From assembly GCF_900114705.1 (NCBI RefSeq), contig NZ_FOTW01000009.1, forward strand, positions 62,001 through 126,000: DNA of 64,000 nucleotides, given 5' to 3'. The notes below the pieces were generated by a model. That model saw only the letters and a list, made by a program, of their open reading frames with translations. It was not told the DNA's origin and did not search any database. Origin of the DNA: Rugamonas rubra (GTDB taxonomy: Bacteria; Pseudomonadota; Gammaproteobacteria; Burkholderiales; Burkholderiaceae_D). The translations under genes were made by a program, and so were the position numbers. Each line of letters begins with the position of its first letter. The stretch's first letter is position 1. Below, piece by piece: positions 54,206 to 63,605 of this stretch.

Positions 54206-54739
54206 ATGGATAATCACGACAAAGGGCAGCCCACGCGGGAAGACGATATCGACAGGCGGCGCAAGTTTTTGCGCTCGCTAGGCTTCGCCGGCATGCTTGC
54301 CGCCGGGGCGGTGCAGATGGTCCCAGCGGTAGCCCAGCCGCCTTCAGACATGCGCATCGAACTGCGTCCGGACATCAAGATGGACGCCAAGCTCGCCACC
54401 CTCAACCGGGCCACCCTGGCCCAGCTTAAGCTCACCAAACGCCTTGCTCCGACGGTCAATATCGAGCATATGGGCCTGACCCCCGAGGCGATCGCCGAAC
54501 TCAGCCCGGCGGCAAAAACGCTGACGAAACTGGACCTGGTGCAGCTCGGCAATGGCAAGCTGACCGCTGCGACGCGCGGCCTGACGGTGAAGGACATCGG
54601 CTCGATCCGCAAGGCCTTCGGCACCGGCTACGCGCCCGGCAAGGCTGGCAACCTGGCCATCGATGTGTCCTGCTGCTGCTGCACCCCGTGTTGCTGCGCC
54701 GTCGCGGTGAATGCCCCGGTGCTGCTGCGGGCGGCCTAG
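54206..54739 (+). CDS. Precursor of a Cys-rich thiazole/oxazole-modified peptide
   Basis: 177 residues. Residues 17-44 look like a Tat signal: RRRKFLR, a hydrophobic stretch SLGFAGMLAAGAV, then PAVAQ. A helical leader of about 110 residues follows. The C-terminal core has all seven Cys of the protein: S155, C156-C159, T160, P161, C162-C164, then AVAVNAPVLLRAA. Nine residues there could be cyclised. It resembles the streptolysin S core, but with a much longer leader. No Cys occurs in residues 1-155. The modifying enzymes are directly downstream. Confidence 0.82.
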   Translation: MDNHDKGQPTREDDIDRRRKFLRSLGFAGMLAAGAVQMVPAVAQPPSDMRIELRPDIKMDAKLATLNRATLAQLKLTKRLAPTVNIEHMGLTPEAIAELSPAAKTLTKLDLVQLGNGKLTAATRGLTVKDIGSIRKAFGTGYAPGKAGNLAIDVSCCCCTPCCCAVAVNAPVLLRAA

Positions 54740-54885
54740 GCGTTTTTCCCGGCCTTCGGCCTCATGCGCCAGGAACGAATGCGACGCCGGCTCATCGCGC
54801 CCCCTCGCGGGGCGCGCTGCCCCCCCGGGCTGCCATGCCGAATACCGCAGGCATCAAGCACCTATCTACCAACGGACGGTACGCC

Positions 54886-56271
54886 ATGACGACGCTGCGT
54901 GTGTTACTGGTTTGGCCAAGCTCCCTCAACGAAGTCCTCGGCTGGGGCGCGCTTGGCGCCGTGGCCGAGCCGCTGGCCCTCGAATACCTTGCGGCGACAG
55001 TCGGCGAGATGGGCCACGATGCCAGGATCCTCGATCTCAGGTTGCACCCCGACGAGCTCGAACAGGTCGTGCGCGACTATCAGCCGAACCTGCTCGGCGT
55101 GACCGCCTACAGCATGCATGTGCGCCGCGCGGTCGCGATCTGCGACCAGGTGAAGGCCATGCTGCCGTCCTGCAAAACCGTGGTTGGCGGCCACCACGCG
55201 ACCTTCCTGCCGGAGGATTTTTTCAAGGACAGCATCGACTGGATCGTCTCCGGCGAAGGCTGCGGCGCCCTGGGCGAATTGCTCGCCTCGATGGCGGCGG
55301 ACCTGCCGGTCGCGCCCCAGCCCGGGCTGTGGACGCGCGGCGCGGACGGCGCCTTCCGCCCGCCCCTCGTCGCCCTGGCCAGTTCGGGCAACCAGCTTGA
55401 CGACATGCCACGCCCCGACCGCACACTGGTGCCCGAAGACCGCTCGCGCTACTTCATCGACTGGATGCGTCCGGTGGCCTTGATGCGCACCACGCTGGGC
55501 TGCCCTTACCGCTGCACCTTCTGTTCGATATGGAAGGTCATGGAGGGGCGCTACCTGTCGCGCGATATCGACGCCGTGGTCGACGAACTGGCCACCATCA
55601 AGGAAGAATGGGTGTTCCTGGTCGACGACGAAGCCTTCATCAATCGGGGCCGCATGGTCGAACTGGCGGCCGCCATCAAGCGGGCCGGCCTGCGCAAGCG
55701 CTTTTTCACCTACTGCAGGATCGACACCCTGCTGCGCAACCGCGAGGCGGTGGAGGCCTGGCGCGGGATCGGGCTGGAGCGCCTGTTCATCGGCATCGAC
55801 GCCATCGACAGCCTCCAGCTCGACGAATTCAACAAGAAGTGCAGGGTCGACCAGATCGAGCAGGGGCTGGCCCTGGCCAACGAGCTCGATATCGAAGTCT
55901 TTGCGCAGTTCGTGGTCAATACCAGTTATACGCCGCAGGATTTCGCGCGCTTGCGGCGCTTCGTCGAACACCACCGGGTCCGCTACCCGTCCTTCACGAT
56001 CCTGACTCCGCTGCCGGGCACCGACTTGCTCAAGGACTTTACGGCGGTGGACGAACTGCAGTCCGACGGCAGGCCCAACTGGGACTTGTTCGACTGCCAG
56101 AACGCAGTGGTGCCCACCAAAATGAGCAAGCCCGACTTCAAGCGCGCCTACCGCAACCTGTACCACGTGTTCAAGGGTGCCTACGCCAGCTACCGGGAAC
56201 ACAATTACCTGCTGGTCGACGGCGCGGCCGGCGCGGACCCGGCGCGCAGGGCGGCGGCGCATATGGAGTAG
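54886..56271 (+). CDS. B12-binding-type radical SAM enzyme
   Basis: 461 residues. A B12-binding-like domain comes first (VLLVWPSSLNEVLGWGALG, LLGVTAYSMHVRRA, VVGGHHATF), then the radical SAM barrel with C206, C210 and C213 (CPYRCTFC) binding the 4Fe-4S cluster. Such enzymes often methylate unactivated carbons; in RiPP clusters they act on the core peptide. The ATG at 54886 gives the usual start MTTLRVLLVWPSS. It is the first enzyme after the precursor, with a 146-bp gap. Confidence 0.85.
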   Translation: MTTLRVLLVWPSSLNEVLGWGALGAVAEPLALEYLAATVGEMGHDARILDLRLHPDELEQVVRDYQPNLLGVTAYSMHVRRAVAICDQVKAMLPSCKTVVGGHHATFLPEDFFKDSIDWIVSGEGCGALGELLASMAADLPVAPQPGLWTRGADGAFRPPLVALASSGNQLDDMPRPDRTLVPEDRSRYFIDWMRPVALMRTTLGCPYRCTFCSIWKVMEGRYLSRDIDAVVDELATIKEEWVFLVDDEAFINRGRMVELAAAIKRAGLRKRFFTYCRIDTLLRNREAVEAWRGIGLERLFIGIDAIDSLQLDEFNKKCRVDQIEQGLALANELDIEVFAQFVVNTSYTPQDFARLRRFVEHHRVRYPSFTILTPLPGTDLLKDFTAVDELQSDGRPNWDLFDCQNAVVPTKMSKPDFKRAYRNLYHVFKGAYASYREHNYLLVDGAAGADPARRAAAHME

Positions 56272-56337
56272 GCGCGCCGCCGTCCAACGCCCCGGATGGA
56301 GTCCCCATCGCCCACAACATGATCGGAGTGAGCCCAC

Positions 56338-57456
56338 ATGAAACTTGAACTGAGCCGAAGCGACGCGGCACCTACCGACGCTGAACCGCGCTACCGGCTG
56401 TGGCCGCTGCAGGTGGTCAGGCACGACCAGGGCGTGATCCTGCGGCGCGGCACCGAGAAATTGTACGTGGCCGGCGCCGACGCGGTCCCCGTGGTCGAGG
56501 AACTGCTCGCCATCGCGCATGGCGCCGGCGGCGCCACCCTGGTGGAGATGCTGCGGCCGTTTGCCGAGGACCAGCGCGACCATGTCCAGAGCCTGCTCGA
56601 GAAGCTGCTGGCCAAACGTTTCCTGGCCGATGCCGCGCAAGTGGCCGCCGGCGACGAGCGGGTCCCCACCAACGAAGACGTCTTCTACTGGGGCCAGGGC
56701 AGCACCACGGCGGAGGCGCACGCCAACCTGAACCAGCGCCGCTTTGTGATCGTCGGCGTCAACGCCGTCGGCGCGCGCCTTGCCGACAGCCTGGCCGCCT
56801 GCGGCGCCCTGGAGCTCACCGTGATCGACCACCCCGCCCTGCGCAACATGGCGTTCTTCGACGACAACGGCGAGATCGACCTGCGGCGCTGGCCCGCGCG
56901 GGCCGCCGTGCCGGTCGCCTTCGACGACTGGATCGACGGCGACATGGAGTTCGAGGGCCTGGTCGCCACCTCCGATTTCGGCGGCCTGGGCTTGATGCGG
57001 GAATGGAACGAGTTCTGCGTGCGCGAACGCAAGCTGTTCCTGCCCGTGGTGCTGCAGGACATGATGGGCTATGTCGGCCCGCTGGTGATCCCCGGGGAAA
57101 GCCCCTGTTTCGAGTGCGCCTGGACGCGCCAGAGCTCGAATATGAACCAGCCCGGCATTGAGCGGGCAACCGAGCCGGTGGCCTACTTCGGCCAGGGCGT
57201 CGACGCCTGGCTGCCGCCGATGGCGTCCATGCTGGGCGAACTGGCGGCGCTGGAACTGGTGCGCTTTGGCAGCGGCGTGGTCGCCGGCGTGCGCACCGGC
57301 GTGATGACCGAGGTCGACATGCTGCGCCCCGAACTGAGCACGCGCCGCCTGCTGAAGGTGCCGCGCTGCCGCGTGTGCGGTCCGCTGACCCGGCGCGCCA
57401 CCACCACCGGCGAGCGCAATGTCTTCGTCCCCGGCAACGACGAGGCCGACTCGTGA
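56338..57456 (+). CDS. ThiF/E1-like cyclodehydratase partner with leader-binding domain
   Basis: 372 residues. An N-terminal RRE-like part (to about 95) should bind the leader; the ThiF-like fold follows (RRFVIVGVNAVGARLADSLAACG). Two CxxC pairs, C257/C260 and C344/C347, form the structural zinc site. This is the SagC/Ocin-ThiF role: it presents the precursor to YcaO. The YcaO start overlaps its stop (GTGA). Confidence 0.85.
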   Translation: MKLELSRSDAAPTDAEPRYRLWPLQVVRHDQGVILRRGTEKLYVAGADAVPVVEELLAIAHGAGGATLVEMLRPFAEDQRDHVQSLLEKLLAKRFLADAAQVAAGDERVPTNEDVFYWGQGSTTAEAHANLNQRRFVIVGVNAVGARLADSLAACGALELTVIDHPALRNMAFFDDNGEIDLRRWPARAAVPVAFDDWIDGDMEFEGLVATSDFGGLGLMREWNEFCVRERKLFLPVVLQDMMGYVGPLVIPGESPCFECAWTRQSSNMNQPGIERATEPVAYFGQGVDAWLPPMASMLGELAALELVRFGSGVVAGVRTGVMTEVDMLRPELSTRRLLKVPRCRVCGPLTRRATTTGERNVFVPGNDEADS

Positions 57457-58799
57457 GCGGCCGCGCGCGCGCGCTGCCCGGCGGCGTACGGATCGGCGCG
57501 ATCGAACGGCGGTTCGACCTGCTGGTCAACGAGCACATCGGCGTGGTGCGGCGCCTGGGCGAAGTATTCACCGAGCCGGGCACGCCCAATTTCTTCCACT
57601 ACGCGGCCGAGGCGTCGAACACCAGCGCGTTTTCGGCGCAGCGCAACTTCTTCAACACGGGCGGCGCGTCGGTGCATCGCTCGGTGGCCATCGCCAAGGC
57701 CGTGGGCGAGGCGGTGGAGCGCTATTGCGCGGCCCTGTACGAACGCGAGGAACTGCCGTTCTGCAGCGCCAGGGAGGCACCGTTCGACTGCGTCGAACCG
57801 GCGGCGTTCGCGCTGCACAGCGCGGCCCAGTATCGGCTGCCCGGCTTCCCGTGGGCGCCGCTGGAGGCCGACACCGCGTTGCGCTGGACGGGCGCCACCG
57901 CGTTCTCGAGCGGACGCCGAGTCCACGTGCCGGCGGCGTTTTGTTGGATCCCGTATTTCTACGACGCGGCCATTGGCGAGGCGCCCATCGGCCAGCCCAT
58001 CTCCACCGGACTGGCCTGCCACGCCGACTACCACCGCGCGGTGCTGTCGGGCCTGTGCGAAGTGCTCGAACGCGACGCCTTCACCATTTTCTGGCAACGC
58101 GGCCTGGCCATGCCGCAGATCCGCATCGAAACGCTCAGCGACGAGAACTACGACCGGGTGCACCGCTTCGAGGTCACCGGCGACCGCGTGATCCTGCTGA
58201 ACCTGACGCTCGATCACGGCGTGCCGGTGGTGCTGTCCATCCTCGAATCGTCGCAGCCGGCGCGGCCGGCCCACGTCTTCGCGGCGTCCTGCGACCCCGA
58301 CCCGGAGCGGGCGGTGGCCAAGGCCCTCGAAGAGCTGGCCCACACGCGCCGCTACAGCCAGCGCGTGCACCGCCTTCTCGCGCCGGTCGCCGGCGACAAC
58401 GACTACGAGCAGGTGCGCAACCAGATGGACCACCTGAACCTTGCGGGCGACCACGCCAACGGGCAGTCGATCAAGTTCGCGCTCGATTCCCGCCAGCGCC
58501 AGTCGTTCGACGAGATCGAATCGCTGGCGCAGGGCGGCCCGGCGGCCAGCGTGGCGAAGGTGGTGGCGCGGGTCGAGGAGACCGGCCACGAGGTGCTGGT
58601 GGCCGACCTGACGTCGGACGACATCGCGCAATGCGGCCTGACGGTGGTGCGCGTGCTGGTGCCCGGCTACCACCCCCTGTTCATGGGCCACCACTGGCGC
58701 GCGCTGGGCGGCGCGCGCCTGTGGAGCGTGCCCGAAAAGCTGGGCCTGAAGGCGCTCTACAGCGGCGCCGACAATCCGATCCCCCACCCCTATCCGTGA
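57453..58799 (+). CDS. YcaO cyclodehydratase (SagD-like)
   Basis: 448 residues from a GTG that overlaps the previous stop. YcaO motifs: SVAIAKAVGEAVERYCAALYE, ISTGLACHADYHRAVLSGLCEVLERDAF and AVAKALEELAHTR, which bind ATP and magnesium. The C-terminus is PIPHPYP, the PxPxP tail required in azoline-forming members. It converts Cys, Ser or Thr to thiazoline or oxazoline on the precursor core. Confidence 0.9.
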   Translation: MSGRARALPGGVRIGAIERRFDLLVNEHIGVVRRLGEVFTEPGTPNFFHYAAEASNTSAFSAQRNFFNTGGASVHRSVAIAKAVGEAVERYCAALYEREELPFCSAREAPFDCVEPAAFALHSAAQYRLPGFPWAPLEADTALRWTGATAFSSGRRVHVPAAFCWIPYFYDAAIGEAPIGQPISTGLACHADYHRAVLSGLCEVLERDAFTIFWQRGLAMPQIRIETLSDENYDRVHRFEVTGDRVILLNLTLDHGVPVVLSILESSQPARPAHVFAASCDPDPERAVAKALEELAHTRRYSQRVHRLLAPVAGDNDYEQVRNQMDHLNLAGDHANGQSIKFALDSRQRQSFDEIESLAQGGPAASVAKVVARVEETGHEVLVADLTSDDIAQCGLTVVRVLVPGYHPLFMGHHWRALGGARLWSVPEKLGLKALYSGADNPIPHPYP

Positions 58800-59629
58800 A
58801 GCGAGCAGACGTGGACCGACTCGACTGGCGCACTGCCCACATCCCGTCCAATCCGGACGGCGAGGCCTGGGAGCTGTATCACGAGAACAGCAAGACCAAC
58901 CGCCACGACGCCCCGCTGTCGAACGAGGAGGTGCGCCAGCGCATGCTCGATTCCTGGCCTTCGCTGCCGTACGAGGGATATCCGACGACGGCGCTGCCGC
59001 CGCCCGCGCCGATCGCGCTCGGTCTGTCGGACGCGATCCTGGGTCGCCACACCGCCCGCGCCCTGGCGCCCGGCCAGATGACGCTGGCGCGCTTGAGCGC
59101 GCTGCTGCATTACAGCTACGGCCAGACGCGCGACCAGACGGAGCAGGGCTACCCGCGCCCGTTCCGGGTCGTTCCCTCGGGTGGCGCCCTGTTCCCGCTC
59201 GAAATCTACTTCCACACCAGCCGCGTGGCCGGGCTGGGCGCCGGCTGGTACCACTACAGCGCGGCCGACAATGCGCTCCACTGCCTGCGCGCCGGCGACG
59301 ATTCGCGCCGCCTGGCCGACGCCCTGGTGCAGCAGAACCTGGCCCTGGACGCCAGCGTGGTGTTTGTCGTCAGCGCCATGTTCAACCGGTCGACCTTCAA
59401 GTACCGCGAGCGCGGCTACCGCTTCGCCCTGATGGAGGCCGGCCACGTGGCGCAGAACCTGTGCCTGGTCGCCCAGGCGCTCGGCCTGGGAGTGGTGCCG
59501 ATCGGCGGCTTCCTCGACCGCCAGGTCGACGACCTGCTCTCGCTCGACGGCCTGCTGCACTCGACGCTGTACCTGGTGGCGGTGGGCGACGAGCCCGACG
59601 GCGGCGCCGGCGCCGCCGCCGCGCCGTGA
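58796..59629 (+). CDS. SagB-type FMN dehydrogenase
   Basis: 277 residues from GTG 58796 (GTGA overlap); a second GTG at 58811 is possible. It is a nitroreductase-fold enzyme: RRT-like ILGRHTARAL, RVVPSGGALFPLEIYF and MEAGHVAQNLCLVAQALGLG, as in SagB. It oxidises azolines to aromatic azoles with FMN. Confidence 0.88.
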   Translation: MKRADVDRLDWRTAHIPSNPDGEAWELYHENSKTNRHDAPLSNEEVRQRMLDSWPSLPYEGYPTTALPPPAPIALGLSDAILGRHTARALAPGQMTLARLSALLHYSYGQTRDQTEQGYPRPFRVVPSGGALFPLEIYFHTSRVAGLGAGWYHYSAADNALHCLRAGDDSRRLADALVQQNLALDASVVFVVSAMFNRSTFKYRERGYRFALMEAGHVAQNLCLVAQALGLGVVPIGGFLDRQVDDLLSLDGLLHSTLYLVAVGDEPDGGAGAAAAP

Positions 59630-61788
59630 ACCGCGTGGCCGCCTCGGCCGGGCCGGCGCTGCTGGCCCCCGGCCACGCGGCGCTGTGCGGCATGCTTGCG
59701 CTCGAGCCCGGCGTGCCCTGGGTGGTCGACCTGACCCTGGGCGCCTGGCGGCCGCGCGAGGCGGCCCGCCAGCTCGCCGCACAGGCCGGAGTCGCGCTGC
59801 CGGAAGCGCCCGCCGCCGCCGACGCCGGCGCCTCCTGGGCCGCCACGGTGGGCGCCAACATCGACGCCGAAGCGCGCGGCCCGGCCCAGGTCCGCATCGC
59901 CGACGCCGACGCCGCGCTGCTGCACGGCCACCTGTCGGGGGGCGCGGCGGCGCCGCTGCTGGTGGTCTGGCAGCCCTTGTCCGATTGCCTGCCCGACGAC
60001 AACGCCTGGTTCCTCCGCCTTCTCGCGGCGCGGCTGGAGGCGGCGGGCGGACGCCTTGTGCTGGCGCGGCGCGCCCCCGGCGTTGGCGCCGCGCCCGCCG
60101 CCGCCTGTCTCGAGCCGCACCTGCTGGCCGCGCCGGCCGAGCAGGCCCCCTGCCACCGGCTGCGCGGCGGCCAGTTCCTGTGCTGCCCGTCGCAGCGCCC
60201 GCTCGACTGGCCGCCGACGGCGCGCGCGCGCTTCGACCAATTGGCCGCCCGGCCCGGCGCGCCGGCATGGTTGCGCGCCTACGCCGCGTGCCACGGCAAC
60301 AGCTATTTTGTGCAAAGCGGTCCGCTGTCCGACCACGCCTGGGCGTGCCACGCCGAAGGCGCCACCTCGCTGGCCATGCTGCTGCTACAGCGCGCCAGGG
60401 AATGTTCGCGCGAGCCGGTGCAGCGCGCCACCGTCCTGGCGCGCCTGCAGGGCATCCGCATCGCCGGGCACAATTTCGCCGACGCCGCGCGGGAGGCGGC
60501 GCCGGCCCACAACATGCCGGCGCCGCTGCGCGACTTCCTGCGCCAGTCGGTCGGCTGGGCGCGCATCATGCTGGGCGATACGGCGGGACTGGCCGCCCAC
60601 TTCGGCCAACCGGGGACGGCCCCGGCGGACAGCCGCGAGCAGCTCTACGCGATGAACATCCACGCGCTGGGGCTGGCCCGCTCGGGCCGTGCCGGCGAGG
60701 CGCTGGACATGGAGCTGCGCATCGAGGCGGCGCGCCGCCTCGACGCGGTCGACGACGCCAGACTGGCCTACGTCAACAACCTCAACATCGCGCGCCTGTA
60801 CAAACAGCGCACGCAACTGGACCAGGCCACCCGCTACTACGAGCTTGCCTTCGCCACCAACTACGGCGTGCGCAGCCACGCCGAATCGGCGCACGCCGCC
60901 TGGATACGCGCCAGCATGGCACACGCCACCGGCAGCGCCCAGTGCGCCGGCGCCTGGCTGATGCAGGCCGTGCTGCACTGGCTGGCCGATCCCCTGCCCG
61001 AGGCGGTGCCGGTCAGGCTGGCCCAAGCCATCCTCGGCCCGCGCCTGCCCGCCGAGCACGAGCGGGCCGGCGCCGTGTCCGCCGCGATGCTGCGTGCGCT
61101 GCTCGAGGCGGCGAAGGACGGCCGGCTCGGCTGCGCCGCCCCCGCCGCCGGGCCGGTCCCGGCGTTTGCGGCGGCGCCCCCCCACCTGGCCGCGCAGCGC
61201 TACTTCGGCTGGCCCGGCTGCGGTGTCGGCTGGAGCGGCGCCCGCCCGCCCCCCGGGCCGGAACGCGGCGCCGCGCAAACGGCGCTGGCGGCGCTGGCGG
61301 CGCGCGTGCTGGCCGCCAGCGCCGGCGCGCCCGGCGCCGGCGGCACGATCATTGTCGACGACCAGGACGGCCGCGACTTGCCGCGCAGCCGCGGCGAACT
61401 GCTGGCGCTGGCGCTGGCACGCGGGGCGGGCGCATGCACCTGGCAGGGCGAACACGTCGATATCCGCGGCGCCGACGCGCAAGCACTGCGGCGCAAACTG
61501 GTGCTGCGGCGCAGCGCCGCGCCGGCCGCGCTGGAGCGGGCCGACGGCGGCCTGTGGCAGCTGCGCTACCTGCGCCACGGCCGCGTGCACCGGCTGGCAA
61601 GCGCGCCCGCTTTGCTGATCGGGCGCCTGGAACGCGAGGGGCCGCTCAGCGTCGATGCGCTGGACGGTCCCGCCGGCGCAAGCGACGACAGCTGGACCGA
61701 GGCCTGGGCCAGCGGCGCCGTCGACCTTTTTCTTTCGGAGCAGGCATGCACAATGGCTGGTATCAGCTGGCATACGAACGCGACCTGA
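59626..61788 (+). CDS. Unknown protein with TPR-like segment, RiPP locus
   Basis: 720 residues from GTG 59626, overlapping the sagB-like stop. No family recognised. The N-terminal third is Ala-rich with several Cys; residues about 330-470 look like TPR helices (ALGLARSGRAGEALDMELRIE, NNLNIARLYKQRTQLDQATRYYELAF). A further part (about 560-700) contains GGTIIVDDQDGRDLPRSRGEL, which could be a small wHTH or binding domain. It may be a scaffold or a regulator. Its 3' end overlaps the Rieske gene by 43 bp. Confidence 0.7.
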   Translation: MNRVAASAGPALLAPGHAALCGMLALEPGVPWVVDLTLGAWRPREAARQLAAQAGVALPEAPAAADAGASWAATVGANIDAEARGPAQVRIADADAALLHGHLSGGAAAPLLVVWQPLSDCLPDDNAWFLRLLAARLEAAGGRLVLARRAPGVGAAPAAACLEPHLLAAPAEQAPCHRLRGGQFLCCPSQRPLDWPPTARARFDQLAARPGAPAWLRAYAACHGNSYFVQSGPLSDHAWACHAEGATSLAMLLLQRARECSREPVQRATVLARLQGIRIAGHNFADAAREAAPAHNMPAPLRDFLRQSVGWARIMLGDTAGLAAHFGQPGTAPADSREQLYAMNIHALGLARSGRAGEALDMELRIEAARRLDAVDDARLAYVNNLNIARLYKQRTQLDQATRYYELAFATNYGVRSHAESAHAAWIRASMAHATGSAQCAGAWLMQAVLHWLADPLPEAVPVRLAQAILGPRLPAEHERAGAVSAAMLRALLEAAKDGRLGCAAPAAGPVPAFAAAPPHLAAQRYFGWPGCGVGWSGARPPPGPERGAAQTALAALAARVLAASAGAPGAGGTIIVDDQDGRDLPRSRGELLALALARGAGACTWQGEHVDIRGADAQALRRKLVLRRSAAPAALERADGGLWQLRYLRHGRVHRLASAPALLIGRLEREGPLSVDALDGPAGASDDSWTEAWASGAVDLFLSEQACTMAGISWHTNAT

Positions 61789-62636
61789 AACCGGGGCTCA
61801 ACGCCTTGTCGCTCGCCGGACGCCCCCTGCTGGTGGTCTATCGCGAGCAAGCCGCGCATGCCGACGTCTACGACGGCAACTGCCCGCACCGGGGCTACCT
61901 GCTCGGGGTGGCGGGAGAGCTGCGGGGCGACCGGGTGGTTTGCCCGTTCCACGGCCAGGCGGTCGGCCTGGGCGAACCGCACGGCTGCGCCCTGTCGGTC
62001 GCGCGCCATGCTTCGCTGCTGGTGGGCGGCCTGCTGTTCGCCCGCGTCGGCGCCGGCGCCGACGCCGGCTTCGCCGAACGCATCGCGCAGCTCGACGCCC
62101 TCCACTACATCGTGCCCGGCTTCACGCGCCGGATCCGGGCGCCCGCCGAGCTGGTGGTCGAGAACGCGTTCGATGGCGGCCATTTCCAACCAGTGCACCG
62201 GATCGGCAATGCGCCGCGGATGGCGGCGGGGCGCACCGCCGAAGGCGCCTACGCCGCCCAAGCCCGTTTCGAACTGCCGCCATCAGCCTGGCAGGGCGCC
62301 GCCGCGACCAACGTGCCGTTTACAACGACCGCCTACAGCCCCACCCTGGTGCTCACGGAACTGGGCGGCGCGCGGCCGTACATCATGCTCAGCGCCACCG
62401 TCCCCGTCGATCCGGGCACATGCGAGTTGCGCCTCTCGGTGATGCTGCCGATCGGCGAACCGGGCCGTCCGCCCGAGCCGGACGGGGTGCGCTACCTGCT
62501 ACGCCAGGCCGAGGCGGGAATCGACAAGGACACCCTGGTCTGGGAGAACCTGGCCGATGGCGGCGCCATCGGCCAGGCGGCGCCGTTCGACGGCCCCGTG
62601 CTGGGGTTCCGGCAGTTCTGCGAAGGCTTCCTTTGA
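61746..62636 (+). CDS. Rieske-type oxygenase, alpha-subunit-like
   Basis: 296 residues. Rieske 2Fe-2S motif: C46-x-H48 in CPHRG and C66-x2-H69 in CPFHG. The mononuclear iron site looks intact: FDGGHFQPVH with Asp and two His. This is a PaO/Vanillate O-demethylase-like short oxygenase; it could hydroxylate or demethylate the peptide. ATG 61746 lies inside the previous gene. Confidence 0.86.
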   Translation: MHNGWYQLAYERDLKPGLNALSLAGRPLLVVYREQAAHADVYDGNCPHRGYLLGVAGELRGDRVVCPFHGQAVGLGEPHGCALSVARHASLLVGGLLFARVGAGADAGFAERIAQLDALHYIVPGFTRRIRAPAELVVENAFDGGHFQPVHRIGNAPRMAAGRTAEGAYAAQARFELPPSAWQGAAATNVPFTTTAYSPTLVLTELGGARPYIMLSATVPVDPGTCELRLSVMLPIGEPGRPPEPDGVRYLLRQAEAGIDKDTLVWENLADGGAIGQAAPFDGPVLGFRQFCEGFL

Positions 62637-63460
62637 ACACCCGCGCGCCGGCCGGCGGCGCCGGCGACATCGCCGTACGCACCCGCCCCGGCCCCGGCCC
62701 GGCCATCCTATGGGTCCATGGCTACACCCTCGACGCCGGCGTCTGGGGGCCGCTGTGGGACCGCCTTCCCGACTATGCGCACGTTGCGCTGGACCTGCCG
62801 GGACACGGCGCCAGCACCCGGCCCATTGCGCGCGTCGCCCGGCTCGGCGATTTCTCCCATGCCGTCGCCGAGGTGGCCGACGCCCATGGCGCCGACATCG
62901 TGCTCGGCCTGTCGTTCGGCGCCACGGTCGCCCTGCAGGCGGCGCTCGACAGGCCGGCGCGCTACGCCGCGCTGCTGTTGGCGGCGTGCGGCCTGGCGGG
63001 CGGCCCGCAAGACCGCGAGGCGGCCGATTGCCACTTGGAGCTGGCGCGCCTGGCGCGCGCACGCGGGATCGGACCGTGGCTGGCCGATCGCTGGCTGGCC
63101 TGTCCGCCCAGGATCTTCGAAGCGATCCGCGCCCAGCCCGCCGCGTTCGCTCCGGTCGAGGCGGCGGTCAGGCGCCATGCGTGGACGGAACTGACGCATG
63201 AAGGCATGGCGTCTATGGCGCGCGACGTCCAGTCGCCGGCGGCCATCGCCCGCCTGGACATGCCGCTTTCCTTGCTCGTGGGGGAACACGACATGGCGGC
63301 GTTCAAGCGCAGCGCGCACCTGATCAGCAAGGCCGCCAGGCACGCGAATTGCGGCTACGCCCCGCTGCGCGGCCACCTGCCGCTGCTCGAATCGCCGGAC
63401 GAGGGAGCCGTCTGGGTCCGCGCGCAACTCGCCGCAAGCCGGCCCGGACGAAAGCCGTAG
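62633..63460 (+). CDS. Alpha/beta hydrolase
   Basis: 275 residues from TTG 62633 (TTGA overlap). The fold is clear: LWVHGYTLDAGVWGPLWDRL, the nucleophile elbow GLSFG, acid in LLVGEHDM and catalytic His in RGHLPLLESP. It may be the leader protease, an esterase, or a tailoring lyase. It is the last gene of the locus. Confidence 0.82.
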   Translation: MNTRAPAGGAGDIAVRTRPGPGPAILWVHGYTLDAGVWGPLWDRLPDYAHVALDLPGHGASTRPIARVARLGDFSHAVAEVADAHGADIVLGLSFGATVALQAALDRPARYAALLLAACGLAGGPQDREAADCHLELARLARARGIGPWLADRWLACPPRIFEAIRAQPAAFAPVEAAVRRHAWTELTHEGMASMARDVQSPAAIARLDMPLSLLVGEHDMAAFKRSAHLISKAARHANCGYAPLRGHLPLLESPDEGAVWVRAQLAASRPGRKP

Positions 63461-63605
63461 CGATGCTCGCTCCCCGCATCAATATTGATACCAGTACGCA
63501 TCCAAGATGACATCGAAACATGCGCCTGGGCGGACCTGCCGGTCGCCGGAAGCGGAAGTGTGGCGTGCAAAGCGAGGCACACGTTTATCAATTGTGTTCC
63601 AGAAC

